64,000 nucleotides of DNA from Sorex araneus (Eukaryota > Chordata > Mammalia > Eulipotyphla > Soricidae). Location: contig NC_073305.1 of assembly GCF_027595985.1 (NCBI RefSeq), positions 82,431,126 through 82,495,125 of the forward strand, in the 5' to 3' direction. Of this stretch, positions 43,613 to 56,093 are shown piece by piece (position 1 is the stretch's first letter; each line of letters opens with the position of its first letter). Both the position numbers and the translations under genes were made by a program. A model generated the notes under the pieces. It had not been told where the DNA came from, searched no databases, and saw only the letters and a list, made by a program, of their open reading frames with translations.

Positions 43613-44860
43613 ATTTGTCCCAATTTTCAATAATAAATATTTTATTTATACTTCTCAGAAAACTCTGTTAGATTTTAGATCTGGTAGATTTTAGATTCCC
43701 CTCTCCCCCTAAGTATTTATCTTTCAATTTCTTCAGTTTCTTTTATTACCAACATACAATAGCCTCAGGTTTCTACAAGTCCAGTTGATATCTGTATTAC
43801 AGATAGTCTTCAATAGTTACGGGGCTAAGTTTATGTTGACACCTTAGGAGCTTTGAATGTCACAGCAAGACCAAGTGTTTCAGCTGCTCTTCTCCCCTCA
43901 CCCCCACAAAGGCTGAGAGGAAAGGAAATCATACAAATGGGGTTTTGGATTTAAGAAAACGGAAAGAATTATGAGCTCAAATATATACCAAAGAGGGAAA
44001 AGGGTACCCATGCAATCGTAGGATTTTATTCTTGGTTGGAGTTAGTGAAAAAGAGGAATTTTCTTTTTGGACCTTGACTTTTGTGGAAATGACTTTCTAA
44101 AAGCTTTTGAATTGTGAAATTCATTAGTCCCTCAAAAGAGTGTCCATAGACTTGACCAGATGTGACCTTTCTGGGCATTCATTCCAATAACAAAAATATT
44201 TTTAATTTCAGAAACATAAAAAGTACTATGAATTTACCAGGAACTTGGACATGCAAAGAATCCAGGTACTTAATTGGGCTCTTATCGAAATGCTGTGATG
44301 GGTGAAATTTTGATTTGTAATAATAATAAAAAATATATCTCTGTTTTTTACCTTTTTCTGGAGCACAGCTCCTCAGGCTGTTGGAATTGTCTAAAGGCTG
44401 AGGTGACAAAGATGTCTTTTGCTATGTTGCTAACAAGGTAACTTTGAGATCAAAACTTAACAATGGGGGTTGGAAGCAAGGAGATCCAACTCTGGAATTA
44501 GAAGATTGGAACATCCAAATACATTCCTTTACTGGTGGGGAGGGCTAAAGTACTGAGTTGGAATCAATTGCCAGTGAACTATGATTTAATTCATCAAGTC
44601 TACCTAGCAAGATTTACAAAACAAAACAACAATCCTCCCTTCACCCCAAAGGACAGGGTTTGTAGAGTGGCATGTCAGGAGAATACAGGGAAATTCTCCT
44701 GTACCCCTTGCTTTATGCATGCCTTCCACATGTCTGTTCCTGGGTTCTTTCTTTTTATAAATAGCAGAAGTCTAGCAAGTAAAATATTTCTGAGTTCTGT
44801 GAGCTACTTTAACAAACTATCAAACCTGAGGAATAGGTCATTGACCTCTAATTTTTTTTA
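43613..44860. other. no gene recognised
   Basis: Single-copy-like DNA. Holds the first copy of a 21-bp direct repeat (44789-44809), repeated at 45488. Confidence 0.45.
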
Positions 44861-45100
44861 AATTTATTTTATTGAATCACCATGTGGAAAGTTACAAAGT
44901 TCTCAGGCTTATGTCTCAGTTATACAATGCTCAAACACCCGTCCTTTCATGAGTGCCCATATTCTACCACCAAAAAAAACCCCGTATACCTCCCACCCCC
45001 ATACCTCACCCCCGCCTGCGTAACTGATAAATTTCACTTCATTTTCTCTTTACCTTGATTACATTCCATATTTAAACACAAAACTCACTATTGTTGGTGG
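44861..45100 (-). mobile_element. L1 3' UTR fragment, antisense
   Basis: T-rich start, then 'ttgaatcaccatgtggaaag', 'agtctcagttatacaatgc'-like and 'acccgtcctttcatgagtg' in the same order as other antisense L1 ends here, but a different subtype. It may extend further right; that part is not assignable. Confidence 0.65.
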
Positions 45101-47520
45101 AGTTTCAACACACAACTTGTTGTTGGAGTTTACCCCCCAAAAATACGGCCCTACTGACAAGGAAGCATTAGATAATTAATTTTCCATTTATGAGAATGAA
45201 GAGGCTGCGTGGTTTAGGATTTCTGTTTTTTATTAATTAAGCCCAGGGAGATTTATGTTGGAAATTGCATCATTTCCCTTCCTGGGGCAGCATGGGGCAA
45301 AGGCTTAGTTCACGGTCTGGAGACATGGCTGCAAGCACTTGCTGGGACCAGAAGTAGTGTAGTTGGCTCTGGATCTTGGTGGTTCAGCAGCCAAGAGGCC
45401 GTGCAAAAGCTGGCAATCTTTTTGAACTACAGTTTGGGATTGTTTTAAATACATTTGTAGGAACGTGGTTGTTCCTACAACCCTTAATCTGAGTTCTGTG
45501 AGCTACTTAAGCTCTGCAGATTAAGACTGAACCCTTAATCTGCAGAATTAGATCTAAATAGAGTCAGAGGAGATAAATTGTAATACACCCTGCTGATATT
45601 AGGAGAAATTTTTGCCTGTTTGGGTAAAAACTGCTTCCTCAGACCTTCTGATACACACATATTGGAACTGGAATATATTTCTGCATCAAATCTGAGGTTT
45701 TTGGTACAAAGTATAGTGCCACAATAAAAAAAGGAAAGTCCCTTTAAACTCTGATAACTTAATTTAGAAAAAAAATACTTGAGAATTATCTAAGAACGCT
45801 TGAGACTAGGACAAGATAATTGATTGCCAACATATACAATGAAAAATGTTCAGCTTTGAATCTTGTAGACTGGTGATGAGAATGACTAATACCATTTTCC
45901 AGGAATGCTTCCTCCATGATATCATGCCAACAAATTATCTAAAGTGTCTAAGGAATTTTAAATTAAAGAAGCTGTTAGACAATGAATGCATACTCCTACT
46001 TGTTACATTTTATATGATAGAAAAATACATTAGTAAAATTCTTTAAATGAAACCTCACCGGATCAGAATCAGACCCTTGAAGTTCTTATTTTCATTATGA
46101 ATTTTTTAATAAATACAGTTTGTAGATGTTGATGATAAAGATTCAAAAATTGAGTTGAAGGAAAAGTAAAACTTTGATGTAGTATGCCATGAAAGTTTCC
46201 ATTTAAATGATCTCATTTACACATGTATTTTATGCAATCAGTTGGACAATATTTGTATTGATAAAAAAGGTATACATATTAAAGGTCTCTGAAGCCCAAG
46301 CCACATGCCCAATACAGGTAACAGAAGCAAATGAATATGTAAAACAATGTCCAGAAGTGGTTCTGTCTCCTGCGGTCAGCTCTGTCCCTCTAAGAACAAT
46401 ATAGATCATCTCCTAATAGTTCACAACTTTTTTGCAGCGACTTAGTCCATTTCAAAACCTCCCTACAGCTTTGTTCACTTGGCCATGATTAGATCTCCAA
46501 TAAGTATCTTTGTGTTTTTTTTTTCCTTTTTCATCAGCAGTGGTAGGTGTCTTAGTTAAAAAAAGAAATGGATTAATTAAATACAGAAACAACTCATAGA
46601 CAAACAGAAAGCATCAATACCAAACTTCTCAGTGCAAAAAGAAGGATGAATAGAGGCCCTCAGACATCATAGCTTGCTTCTTTATGAGTCCTGCAAAAAT
46701 TGGTGCAACTCAGGGAACTTTAAGGTAAGTCCCTAAGGAAGATGCTTACTTACACAGTTTAAGCTCTGCACCATGCCCAGTTATCGTTTGTGATAGGAGC
46801 AGAGAAACCAACATAAATGATATGTTAAAAAAAAACCAACCAAATAAATTATGACTGTCCTCAAGATTCCCTGCCTTCTCTGGGATGATCAAAGACCAAT
46901 GTATTCTCATGTTTTGTTGGAAGATGCTTGCTAGGAGGCAGGTTAGAAGTGGGAGATACACAAAAATGAGAAAAAGTGTTCTTTATATTTAAGAACTGCT
47001 CAAGCAAAAGATCAGCAAAGACACAGAAGATTAACACGGATAGCATGGAATAGTTGTTTTTAATGCCAGTCAGTATATTGAGAACTGAATTGTGTGAGGA
47101 ATTCTCCATATTGGAGAAAATGACAAAAAGAAATGGAATAGGTAACACTGACGTGAGTTTGGGGAACAGAGTGACAAATATTTCATAAAACAATTAAAGC
47201 ATATAAAAAGCTATGATAAAAATCCTATTTAAGCTAGACAATAAACTGAGGCTTAGAAGTCTATGTAGACGTTAAAGTAGATAAATAATTGCCAGATACA
47301 TTTTAAATAAAATATTTGCATTAAAACGTTTCAGAAAATTATGTAAAAATATTCTTGAGCAGGGTAAATTATATGTCTAAATCTTATTTGTTCTTCATAT
47401 CATGGCCCATAATAATGAGAATTATCTTCTTATCCCCAATTTGCTTATGGGAACATGAAATTTGGAAAGTTTCAACATCTTTTTCTTTTTAAAACATTTT
47501 TAAAATTAATTATCTTTTTT
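45101..47520. other. no gene recognised
   Basis: AT-rich, repeat-poor. Around 45455-45550 there are several short inverted and direct repeats ('ttgtaggaac' / 'gttcctacaa', and 'acccttaatctg' twice). Confidence 0.45.
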
Positions 47521-47664
47521 CTTGTGTTGGGGGCCACACCTGCCTGTGCCCAGGGCTTACTCATGGCTCTGTACTCAGGTGTCTCTGCTGGTGACCAGAT
47601 GGAGTGCTAGGGATGGAACCCAAGGCAAATTTCTTATCTGTTGTACTATATTGCTCTGGTCCCA
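47521..47664 (-). repeat. old SOR-like SINE, antisense
   Basis: 'gggggccacacctgcctgtg', 'gcttactcatggctctgtac', 'gtactatattgctctggtcc'. Confidence 0.65.
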
Positions 47665-47819
47665 TCAGCATCTTCCTCAGATCTCTTAACCACATATACG
47701 TGCGTATCACATAAGGAACTTCTCAATTTGTTTGTTAACCATTAAGATTTTGAGCTTTTCTGCACAATGAGGCAATATGGGTGGGTGGGTACACATAAAT
47801 ACACATGTTCAGTGGTTAT

Positions 47820-48278
47820 TTTTTATTTATTTACTTTTTTACTGAATCACTGTGAAATAGACCCTTACAAAGTTATTCATGGTTAGATTTCAGTCACACA
47901 GTATTCCAATACCCATTCCTCCACCAGTGTACATTACCCTGCTCCAGTGTTCCCAGGTTCGCTCTCATCACCCCCCACCTCACCACCCTCTCTCTGCCTC
48001 TCTGGCAGGTGCTTTTCTTCACTCTCTCTTTCTCTCTTCCTCTCTCTCTTCTTTTGGTCATTATGGTTTGCAATATTGATACTGAAAAGTTACCAAGAAT
48101 ATCCTTTACCTACTTTTAACCTCAGATCTCGTCTAGCGTGATCATTCCCAGCTATTATTGTCATAGTGGTCTCTTCTCCATCTTACCTACCCTCAGTTCC
48201 ACACACACTTGTGATTAGTTCCAACCATTGACCAGTCCTCCTAGCTCCTGTTTACCCTGGCCATGGATATTAGTCTTC
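47820..48278 (-). mobile_element. L1 3' UTR, antisense
   Basis: 'tactgaatcactgtgaaat', 'cattcctccaccagtgtac', CT-rich tract, 'tcattatggtttgcaatatt', 'ctccatcttacctacc'. 5'-truncated L1 on the - strand. Confidence 0.8.
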
Positions 48279-48421
48279 TATTATATATTATTTTTATATA
48301 TGCAGTGTTTATTTTTATTATCTGCAATATTGTATTGTTCCCATTTGCAGACATCTTCTAAATTATTCTTAGTTTACATTTTGACACAAAATTAGACAAC
48401 GCTCTATTCTAAACACTTTCT

Positions 48422-48510
48422 ATATTAACTCTTTCAGTTTTAGTAACTTGTCCAAAGAGCCACAAGTGGTAGTAGTGAAGTTGGAAGTTGAGCCCAGAAA
48501 GGACTATAGA
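48422..48510 (+). repeat. MIR SINE fragment
   Basis: 'tagtaacttgtccaaagagc', 'agtggtagtagtgaagttgg', 'aagttgagcccagaaagg'. Confidence 0.55.
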
Positions 48511-48894
48511 AGCTAAACTCATTATTGTTACAGTTTAACTATACTTTATTGACTCGTTAATTTTATACACCTGAGGTCATCTTACCCGTTAAACCGTCTA
48601 GTGTCTCAGGTTCAGTTTTCAAGTTCCACAGAATACCTAGCCTATATCCCTAGACTGTTTCCTACCTAGGTATGTAGTTATTGCACTACACATTAAAATT
48701 TTCTTAGGAGTTTTGCCTGGTTCTGCACTCAATGCCTGCACTCTCTCTCTGGGTCTGGTTTTTCCACTTTTATCATACTAAAAGCCCATAGAGGTAAACA
48801 TCTCTGACTGATATCATCATAAGCTACCTTTTTTCTTTTGTTAATGTTCACCACCTGGAAAATGAATAATAAGTATCTATTTAAATCACTAAGG

Positions 48895-49140
48895 ATATTT
48901 GTAGCTCCCAGGCCTGGCAGTTATGAATGAAGTTTCTATAAACATCCACTTGCCAGGTTTTGTGTGAACATAAATTTAATTCATTTCGGTAAATACCAGA
49001 GTGTGATTGCTAGATCATATGGTAGGAGTATGTTTAGCTTTGTAAGAAACTGTTTCAAAGGGCTATCATAGTCACTCTTATCTCATATCCTGCCATCTCT
49101 GATTTTCCGTATGTGTGCATTTTGCAAATTGTGGCAAAAA
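48895..49140 (-). mobile_element. old L1 3' ORF2 fragment, antisense
   Basis: 'aatgaagtttctataaacat', 'gtgtgattgctagatcatat', 'gaaactgtttcaaagggcta' match the antisense end of old L1. Confidence 0.65.
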
Positions 49141-49194
49141 TTAAAACATGAGGCAATCTTGTTAACAGCATATCAAAAATACAAAGCAGCCTTG

Positions 49195-49340
49195 TTTTTG
49201 TTTGAGGGTCACGCCTGGTAGTGCTGAGGGCTTACTCCTCATTCTGTGTTCAGAGATCACCCCTGGCTGTGTTCAGGGAATCATATGTGGTTCGGGGAAT
49301 CAAATCCAGGTTGGCCACACGCAAGACAATATGTATAAGT
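49195..49340 (-). repeat. old SOR-like SINE, head missing
   Basis: 'ggtcacgcctggtagtgctg', 'ctgtgttcagggaatcatat', 'ggttggccacacgcaaga', then replaced by 'tatgtataagtt'. Confidence 0.6.
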
Positions 49341-49414
49341 TCCAAGTATTGTTACTTATACATATATTGTTGCACAATAATTATAGCAAATTTTTATCTC
49401 TAAATTCATTTGAT

Positions 49415-49661
49415 GCTAAGGGCAGGAGGGCTGGAGTGATAGCACAGTGGTAGGGCATTTGCCTTGCACGTGGACGACCCGGGTTCGATTCCTCTGCCCC
49501 TCTCGGAGAGACTGGCAAGCTACTGAAAGTATCCCGCCTGCACAGCAGAGCCTGGCAAGCTACCCGTGGCATATTTGATATGTCAAAAACAGTAACAAGT
49601 CTGACAATGGAGATGTTACTGGTGCCTGCTCGAGCAAATCGATGAGCAAATCGATGAACAA
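49415..49661 (+). repeat. SOR-B SINE with 9-bp target duplication
   Basis: 'tcatttgat' at 49406-49414 and 49662-49670. Between the first duplication and the SINE head ('gggctggagtgatagcacag') are about 12 extra bases. The 3' end stops at 'gatgaacaa' after a local duplication of 'gagcaaatcgat', without the usual acagtgat units. Confidence 0.9.
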
Positions 49662-49794
49662 TCATTTGATAACATTTTCCTATTTTCTCTCTCCCTGCTC
49701 CAGTCTTTGGCAAATAGGACTTCAGATTATGCTTTTATGAGTTTGACTACTTAGATCCTCAGATCAGCAGAATTGTTTGGTATTTGTTTCTTAA

Positions 49795-50030
49795 CTGCAC
49801 ATGATCCAGAAATTCTACTTCCTGACTTGTGTCTAAAATAATTGAGGGGTTTATCTTGAAAGGATAATTGCACTTAAATGATTATTGCAGCATTATCCAT
49901 ATTATTTAAGAGTTGAAAACAATCTAAATGTCCACCAATAGATGATTGGATAAAGAAAATGTTATTTTTATATGTATGCAGATTTATGCCATGGAATATT
50001 ATTCAGTCTTAAAAATTAAAGACATTCCTG
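49795..50030 (+). mobile_element. old L1 3' end
   Basis: 'aattgcacttaaatgattat', 'aatctaaatgtccaccaata', 'gccatggaatattattcagt', 'taaaaattaaagacattcc': classical ORF2-end sequence. A SINE follows at once. Confidence 0.75.
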
Positions 50031-50032
50031 GG

Positions 50033-50217
50033 CCAGAGAAATAGTACAGCAGGTTAGAATTCTTGTCTTGCATGCAGTTGACCTGAGTTGGATCCGTGGT
50101 ATTCCACATGGTCCCCTGAGCACTGTCAGGAGTAATTCCTGAGTCAGGAATAACCCAGGTATTTCCCAACACGCCCCCCTCCAGCAAAACAAAAGCAAAT
50201 AAACAAATAAAAACAAG
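50033..50217 (+). repeat. old SOR-A-like SINE
   Basis: 'gggccagagaaatagtacag', 'tcccctgagcactgtcagga', 'gtaattcctgagtcagga', A-rich tail with 'caaataaa' units. Confidence 0.75.
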
Positions 50218-50291
50218 TTTGGAGACACCGTGGAAAGATCCTCAAAACTTTTGTTATTTCTATATTTTAATCTTTTCTTTTCTACATTCTA

Positions 50292-50460
50292 TTTTTGTTT
50301 GTTTGGGGGCCACACATGGTGATGATCAGGGGTCAGTCCTGTCTCTGCACTCAGGGATAACTACTGGTGGTGCTCAGGGAACTTTATGGATGCCAGGGAT
50401 CCAACCTGGGTCATCTGGGTGCAAGGCAAGCACCGTACCTGTTGTAGAATGTAGTATAGC
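50292..50460 (-). repeat. SOR-A-like SINE with 11-bp target duplication
   Basis: 'tctacattcta' at 50281-50291 and 50461-50471. Body diverged ('cacacatggtgatgatcagg', 'caaggcaagcaccgtacctg'). Confidence 0.8.
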
Positions 50461-50534
50461 TCTACATTCTAATTTTAGGGTCCCCAAGTAACTAAGTTGA
50501 TTAGTATTGTGTCAATATATGAGTTTGGCTCAGA

Positions 50535-50700
50535 CCTTTGTTTGGGGGTTACACCTAGTGCTCAGGGCTTATTCCTATTTCTCTACTTAGGAATCACACC
50601 TGGTGGATCCTGGGGATCATATGTGGTACTTTAGATTGAGCTCGGGTCTGACTCAGGTAAGGCAAATGTCCTACCCACTGTACTATAGCTCTGGGTCCAA
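50535..50700 (-). repeat. old SOR-like SINE, antisense
   Basis: 'gggggttacacctagtgctc', 'gatcatatgtggtactttag', 'actgtactatagctctgggt'. Confidence 0.6.
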
Positions 50701-50737
50701 ATAATAATTTTAGCCTTTTCCACCTTATTTTTGTGTG

Positions 50738-50882
50738 TTTTGTTTTGTTTTTGAGCTACAGCTGATTCTCCTTAGGGTTTACTCCTGGCTGTGGATTGCT
50801 TCTGGAGGAGGTGGGGGTACCTGCTATTGAAATTGGCTCAGACAAGGCAAGCACCTTACCCGGGAACTCTCTCTCCAGCTCT
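50738..50882 (-). repeat. old SOR-like SINE, antisense
   Basis: 'tagggtttactcctggctgt', 'gacaaggcaagcaccttacc', 'ctctctctccagct'. Third SINE in a row in the same orientation. Confidence 0.6.
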
Positions 50883-51167
50883 TGGATTGGATTAAACGAA
50901 TGCTGTAATTCACATACCTGATGTTCATGGTTATTCCCTGGATGTCATTTTTATGTTCCTGATTGCCATGACAGAGGTTAGGAATTTTTTTTAAACTGGA
51001 GGAAAAAAATGAGGGTTGATAAAAATTTAAAATTCTACTGTCATATCATTATGGGTTTTTTTGACTGCATAAAAGTGTCACCTAAGGGGTTCTCTAATTA
51101 TGTGCAAATGGAAAATTCAGTTGGTACTAAAGAAGGACTTAAACTATTGCTTAAATCACATTTTCTC

Positions 51168-51355
51168 CCCTCTTTTTTTTTTTTTTGGCTTTTTGGGTTA
51201 CACCCGGCGATGCACAGAGGTCACTCCTGGCTCTGCACTCAGGAATGACCACTGGCGGTGCTCAGGGGACCATATGGGATGCTGGGAATTGAACCCGGGT
51301 CAGCCGCATGCAAGGCAAACGCCCTATCCGCAGTGGTGCTATCACTCCAGCCCCT
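51168..51355 (-). repeat. SOR-A SINE
   Basis: Long T-run, near-consensus body, head 'gctatcactccagcccc' with a 6-bp insertion ('gcagtg' region). Possible imperfect duplication around 'cccctcttt' / 'ccccactcttt'. Confidence 0.92.
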
Positions 51356-52449
51356 CCCCACTCTTTGAAACTGTGGAGGGAAGCATTTATAGGAGTTGCT
51401 CCGTGTAAATCTCCAAAGAGTCAATTTGATGAAAACTTTAACAAATTTCCTTTAAAACATATGCCCACCTCTCTTCTTTTCAAGTTTTCTCATCTGACAT
51501 TCTCTGTGTTTCATTTAATTATGACATTAGCATTTGCACCTGTTCCAGGGAAATACCTAGCACTGGTAATACTTGTATATAGGTAAATTCCTGGTAATAA
51601 ATCAACTGGTTTTGACTCTCATTATCTCTTTGGGGCATGAAGTTCTGTAGATGGCAGATCTGCAGCTGATGTGACAGCATCTCTAACTTTGTCTTTTTTG
51701 GGAGCTTTTGCAAACTGTGTTTTGGGATTTTTTGGATATAATATCTTATTGATCAGAACCTTAATTTCCCAAGCCTAGGTGTCTACAATTGATAGGATTG
51801 TTTAGGAACTTTTATGTGATTGAAGGATGAAATAATAGCATTGATTAAACTAAAATATGGTTATGATGGGCATAATTGGACTATTGAGCTAGTATAAATT
51901 GTTCCTGAAAACCTAGGAGCTGTTTGTATACATAGATTTACAGAATAAACAACACTAAGGCAAATTCACTTCTTTCTTTCCTATGTTCCGCATGCGTGCA
52001 CACACACATACACATACACATGTACATTTGGTTTATAATAATAACCCACCAGTTGTAGAATTATTATTGTAGAGATTATCATTATTACTACAATTGAAAC
52101 TTTTGTTTTTAAGCTGTCACTATAGTTATCACGTAAAAAGAGATCTTTCAGGCAGTAGTGATAAATCTCTTCTAGGTGTTTAATCTTTATTTCTCTTGAG
52201 AGTTTTGTCCTGCTTTCGCTTTTAAAAATACATTGGTCTTTATTAACATTTGGTAATATGTGTGATTTATATTGGGGAATTACCTGGGAAGACACTGAAC
52301 CGTAATTTTGGATGTCATGGGTGATGCCTCATGTCATGATTGAGAGAAAATTAAAATGTGAAAAGGATGGATCTTATTCTATATACATTCATTGTTTTCC
52401 TGATATTCTGGAACTGCTCACACCATTTATTTTGGAGGAATTTTTCACT
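51356..52449. other. no gene recognised
   Basis: AT-rich, repeat-poor. Confidence 0.45.
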
Positions 52450-52457
52450 TTATGGAA

Positions 52458-53000
52458 CCCAGCCACAGCCATCCATGCTCAAGGCCACTCTCCACACGTT
52501 CGGACGAGCCTCACACATGAAAGAACCGGTAGAGGAACCCAGGTGTGTAGGACCTGGGGCTGAGATCTCCCAGACTGCTCAGATTGGGACTAGGCCTCTT
52601 CCACACAAATTCCCCATTTTCCAGTAGACAGGCAGTCACACCCAGAAACTGCCCCCGGTACCCTGTAGTCTCATCAACGGTCAACATCCAGAGACTATAA
52701 AACAAAGCTCCCAGAAGACATACGATAGCCTAGTTCTCTCTCTTGGAAAACCTGGTAAGCTACCGAGAGTTTACTGCCCACACGGGGGAGAGCCTGGCAA
52801 GCTCCCCATTGCATATTCATATGCCAAATACAATAACAATGATGGGTCTCATTCCCCTGACCCTGAAGAGCCTCTAATGTGGCACCATTGGGAAGGATGA
52901 GTAAAGAGAGTCTGCTAAAATCTCATGGCTAGGAAGAATGGAAATATTACTGGGCCCACTTGAGAAAATCAATGATCAACGGGATGACAGTGATACAGTG
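52458..53000 (+). mobile_element. SOR-C composite, 5'-shortened
   Basis: Starts at 'cccagccacagccatccat', so it lacks the first ~90 bp of the 55319 copy. Then 'ggaacccaggtgtgtaggac', 'cagagactataaaacaaagc', 'agcctggcaagctccccatt', 'ggtctcattcccctgaccct', 'ctgctaaaatctcatgg' and tail 'gatgacagtgatacagtg'. 'atggaa' at 52452-52457 and 53001-53006 may be the duplication (short, so tentative). Confidence 0.83.
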
Positions 53001-53635
53001 ATGGAAACTGTTTAATTACCTGTGCATAACTATATAGAAGATTAATCAAGGTCAAACGTAATCTCCTATGACAAAATTCAGAGTTTTTAATTACGCTCAT
53101 GTATAAAAGAGCATTACATGCTACAGGTGAAATATATAAAAATATAACAGAAATAAATATTAATAAAACCAATATTTGCCATTAAAAAGTTTTCTGTAAA
53201 ATATTCCATTTTTCTCTAATTGTAATTACCTATGAGTGGGACATATGTCAGGACCCTACTAGAAATTCTAATTCATATTTTGTTATGCACCCCCTTGTAA
53301 CTATCTCATGTTCATGTATACATTAAATATCTGAATACCCAAGGGAGGCCTTATGCAAATCTCCATAATTCTTTCTGTATAGGTTTTTCCTATCTGAAAT
53401 TGTTCTGAAATTACTAGTCACCAAGTTCTTCTTGGAGTCAGTCTGGATTCTTCTTCCCTGGGATATACCTGGAAACTCTCTCACTCTATTAACTGCAGAA
53501 AGTTGGAGAATTATATACAGGGTTCCCTGAGAATAACAGTTTGTAGAGAGGTCGTTGGAGCAGATAGAAAGAAAGTGAGAGCTCTCTGGGACTTTAACTT
53601 TCTATCCAGACACAAGGCCAAGACCCTTAAGAAAA

Positions 53636-53664
53636 AAATCATCATCATCATCATCATCATCATC
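53636..53664. repeat. (ATC)n microsatellite
   Basis: Nine ATC units after an A-run, touching the 3' end of the antisense SOR-C copy that follows. Confidence 0.95.
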
Positions 53665-54350
53665 CAGTTGATTTTCGAATTTCTCGAGCATCTCAGTTCA
53701 TCCAAGCCCTGAGATTTTAGAAGCCTCTCTCTATTCGTCCTTCCAACAATGCTGTACTGGAGGCTCTTTCAGGGTCAGAGGAATGAGACCCAGCTTGTTA
53801 CTGGTTTTGGCATATTAATACACCATGGGGACCTTGCCAGGCTCTTCCATGTGGGCAGGAAACTCCCAGTAGTTTGCCAGGTTCTCCCAGAGGGAGAAGT
53901 AGGCTGTAAGATATCGCACAGCTACTTCTTGGCCCCGTGGTTCCAAGAGCTGACTTTTAAGTCTCTGGATGCTGGCCATTGATAGGATTACACAGTGCCG
54001 GGGACAGTCCCTGGGTGTGACCGCCTAGCTACTGGGAGATGGGAAATTTGGGCAGAAGAGGCCCAGTCCCGATCCGAGCAGCCTTGGAGGTCTCAGCCCC
54101 GGGTCCCACACACCTGGGTTCCTCTGCTGGTTCCTTAATGCGTGAGGCTTGTGCGAACATGTGGAGAGGGGCATTGAGCATGTGGCTAGGCTCGGGAGGT
54201 CTTTGGCTGCCAGGAGCTCTGCTTGGGGTGGGGAGGGAAGCTGGAGTCCATCCCATTCGAGGAGGCCCCGGGGAAGACAGCCAGGCATGTGGGCAAGAGA
54301 CTCTGCGTCGCTCTCTTCCGGGAGCTGACTTTTAAGTCTCTGGATGCATC
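53665..54350 (-). mobile_element. SOR-C composite with a repeated unit at its 5' end
   Basis: Antisense copy, about 686 bp. The 3' half is at 53680-53930 and the GC-rich unit follows. The junction word 'gagctgacttttaagtctct' occurs twice, within 53941-53972 and again within 54316-54347 (30 of 32 bases equal across the wider words). The 5' unit is therefore bounded by a direct repeat, period 375 bp. The acagtgat tail is absent; the (ATC)n lies there instead. Confidence 0.8.
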
Positions 54351-55307
54351 CAAGAAAAAAATATGGAGAAAATATCTACTGTAATAAAACTTAAACACTG
54401 AAGTACCTTATTAACTAATTTTCTATAGGTCAAAGATATTTTTTTAAAAAAACAACTTTTTTTTTTTTAATACATCTCTTAAGGTGACTCAGATATTTTC
54501 AAGTCTGTTCCCAGCCAAGACCGAAGCTGTTCTCTTTTGGCTCACACACAGGGAACTGGGTAGAAGTAAATATTAGAGAGAATATGGTGGAAATGATATA
54601 CAATTTATGATAGTTCAAGTGACACGTGGAAATATTTCATGTTAGTCACTGGTTTTACAGATAAAAATTCAAAATTATTTGGAAATATGTAAAGGGAAAG
54701 CAATTCTTTGGACCACCTCCTGCCATTTCTACGGTCTGTTGATAGCATTAGAATTGTGGAGCCTGAGACTCTGCGAGGCATAAATGTGCACTTCACAGGT
54801 TCGTTATGTTGCACATATACAGATCCCAGCAGAAATGAGGTGCTGAACATAGAAAAATGACCTTCATTCTGGGGTTGACTTCCTCAAGGAGCATATTCTC
54901 TCACTTTCCTTGGCCTGTTTGCCTGATAGGAATCGTGATACTTGAAGACATTTGCAATTTCTATTAATGACTATCAGATAGGCAGCTATATCAACTGTAA
55001 TAAAATAAATTTTATGCCATGAATTAGCACTTTCTTAGTAAGTAAACCCTATGAAGTCAGAAGTAAGCTCTGTCTGTCTCACTCCTTAGAATTCCAGCAT
55101 TTTGGCTTATCCTTGGACATTTACATTTTAATTTCTAAGGCCATTGGTCACCTTTTAAATGTATCTAACAATGTACATACATATGTATGTATATTTATGG
55201 AGTAATGTGCTAGATGTGTTAACTATATGGGGGGAAATACTTGCATAATGCATTCACTTATCAAATCACCATGATATATAGCTGATTACCTTTAATTTAT
55301 TTTAGTA
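54351..55307. other. no gene recognised
   Basis: AT-rich single-copy-like DNA. Confidence 0.45.
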
Positions 55308-55318
55308 ATACCTTAATA

Positions 55319-56053
55319 TTAACATTAAAATATTAAAATCTCCTGCCCCCACACCAGGCTGTCTTCACTGGGCCTTCCTGGAAGGGGGGTGGGCTGAGTT
55401 TCCCTCCCCACCCCCAGCAGAGCTCCAGCACTGAAAACCTTCAGAACCCAGCCACAGCCATGCTCCGGGTCACTCTCCACACACTTGGATGAGCCTCACC
55501 TATGAAGGAACCAACAGAGGAACCCAGGTATGCGGGACCTGTGGCTGAGATCTCCAACCCTGCTCAGATCAGGGCTGGACCTCCCCCACCCAGATCCCCA
55601 TTTTTTCCAGTAGTTTGGCAGTAACATCCACAAACTGCCCCTGGAGCCATGTAATCCCATCAATGGCCAAGATCCAGAGACTATAAAACAAAGCTCCCAG
55701 AAGAGAGTGATGCAGTTTTTCCTCTCAGAGAGCCTGGCAAGCTACTGAGAGTGTCCCACCCACATGGCAGAGCCTGGCAAGCTACCTGTGATGTATTCAA
55801 TATACCAAAAACAGTAACAATAATGGACCTCATTCCCCTGACCCTGAAAGAGCCCCCAGTGTGTCAGCATTGGGAAGGACGAGTAAGGAGAGGCTCCTAG
55901 AATCTCAGGCTCTTCATGTTCCTGGATCGAGCAGACGCCATTGGGCTACCCTAGCATGTGACAGGGACGAGTGGAGGCACTTGAGTACTTACATTACATT
56001 ACTGGTACCCATTTGAGCAAATCAATGAACAACAGGATGACAGTGATACAATG
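55319..56053 (+). mobile_element. SOR-C composite, longest copy, 11-bp duplication
   Basis: 'ataccttaata' at 55308-55318 and 56054-56064. After about 20 AT-rich bases the GC-rich unit runs from 'ctgcccccacaccaggctgt' through 'cagagactataaaacaaagc'. It is followed by a full SOR-B-like half with 'cctcattcccctgaccctg', 'gtgtcagcattgggaaggac' and 'ctcctagaatctcagg'. A further about 50 bp ('ctggatcgagcagacgccat') is not seen in other copies. The tail is 'gatgacagtgatacaatg'. Confidence 0.88.
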
Positions 56054-56093
56054 ATACCTTAATACCGAGAATTTTTTGATGTTGAGATTTTGG

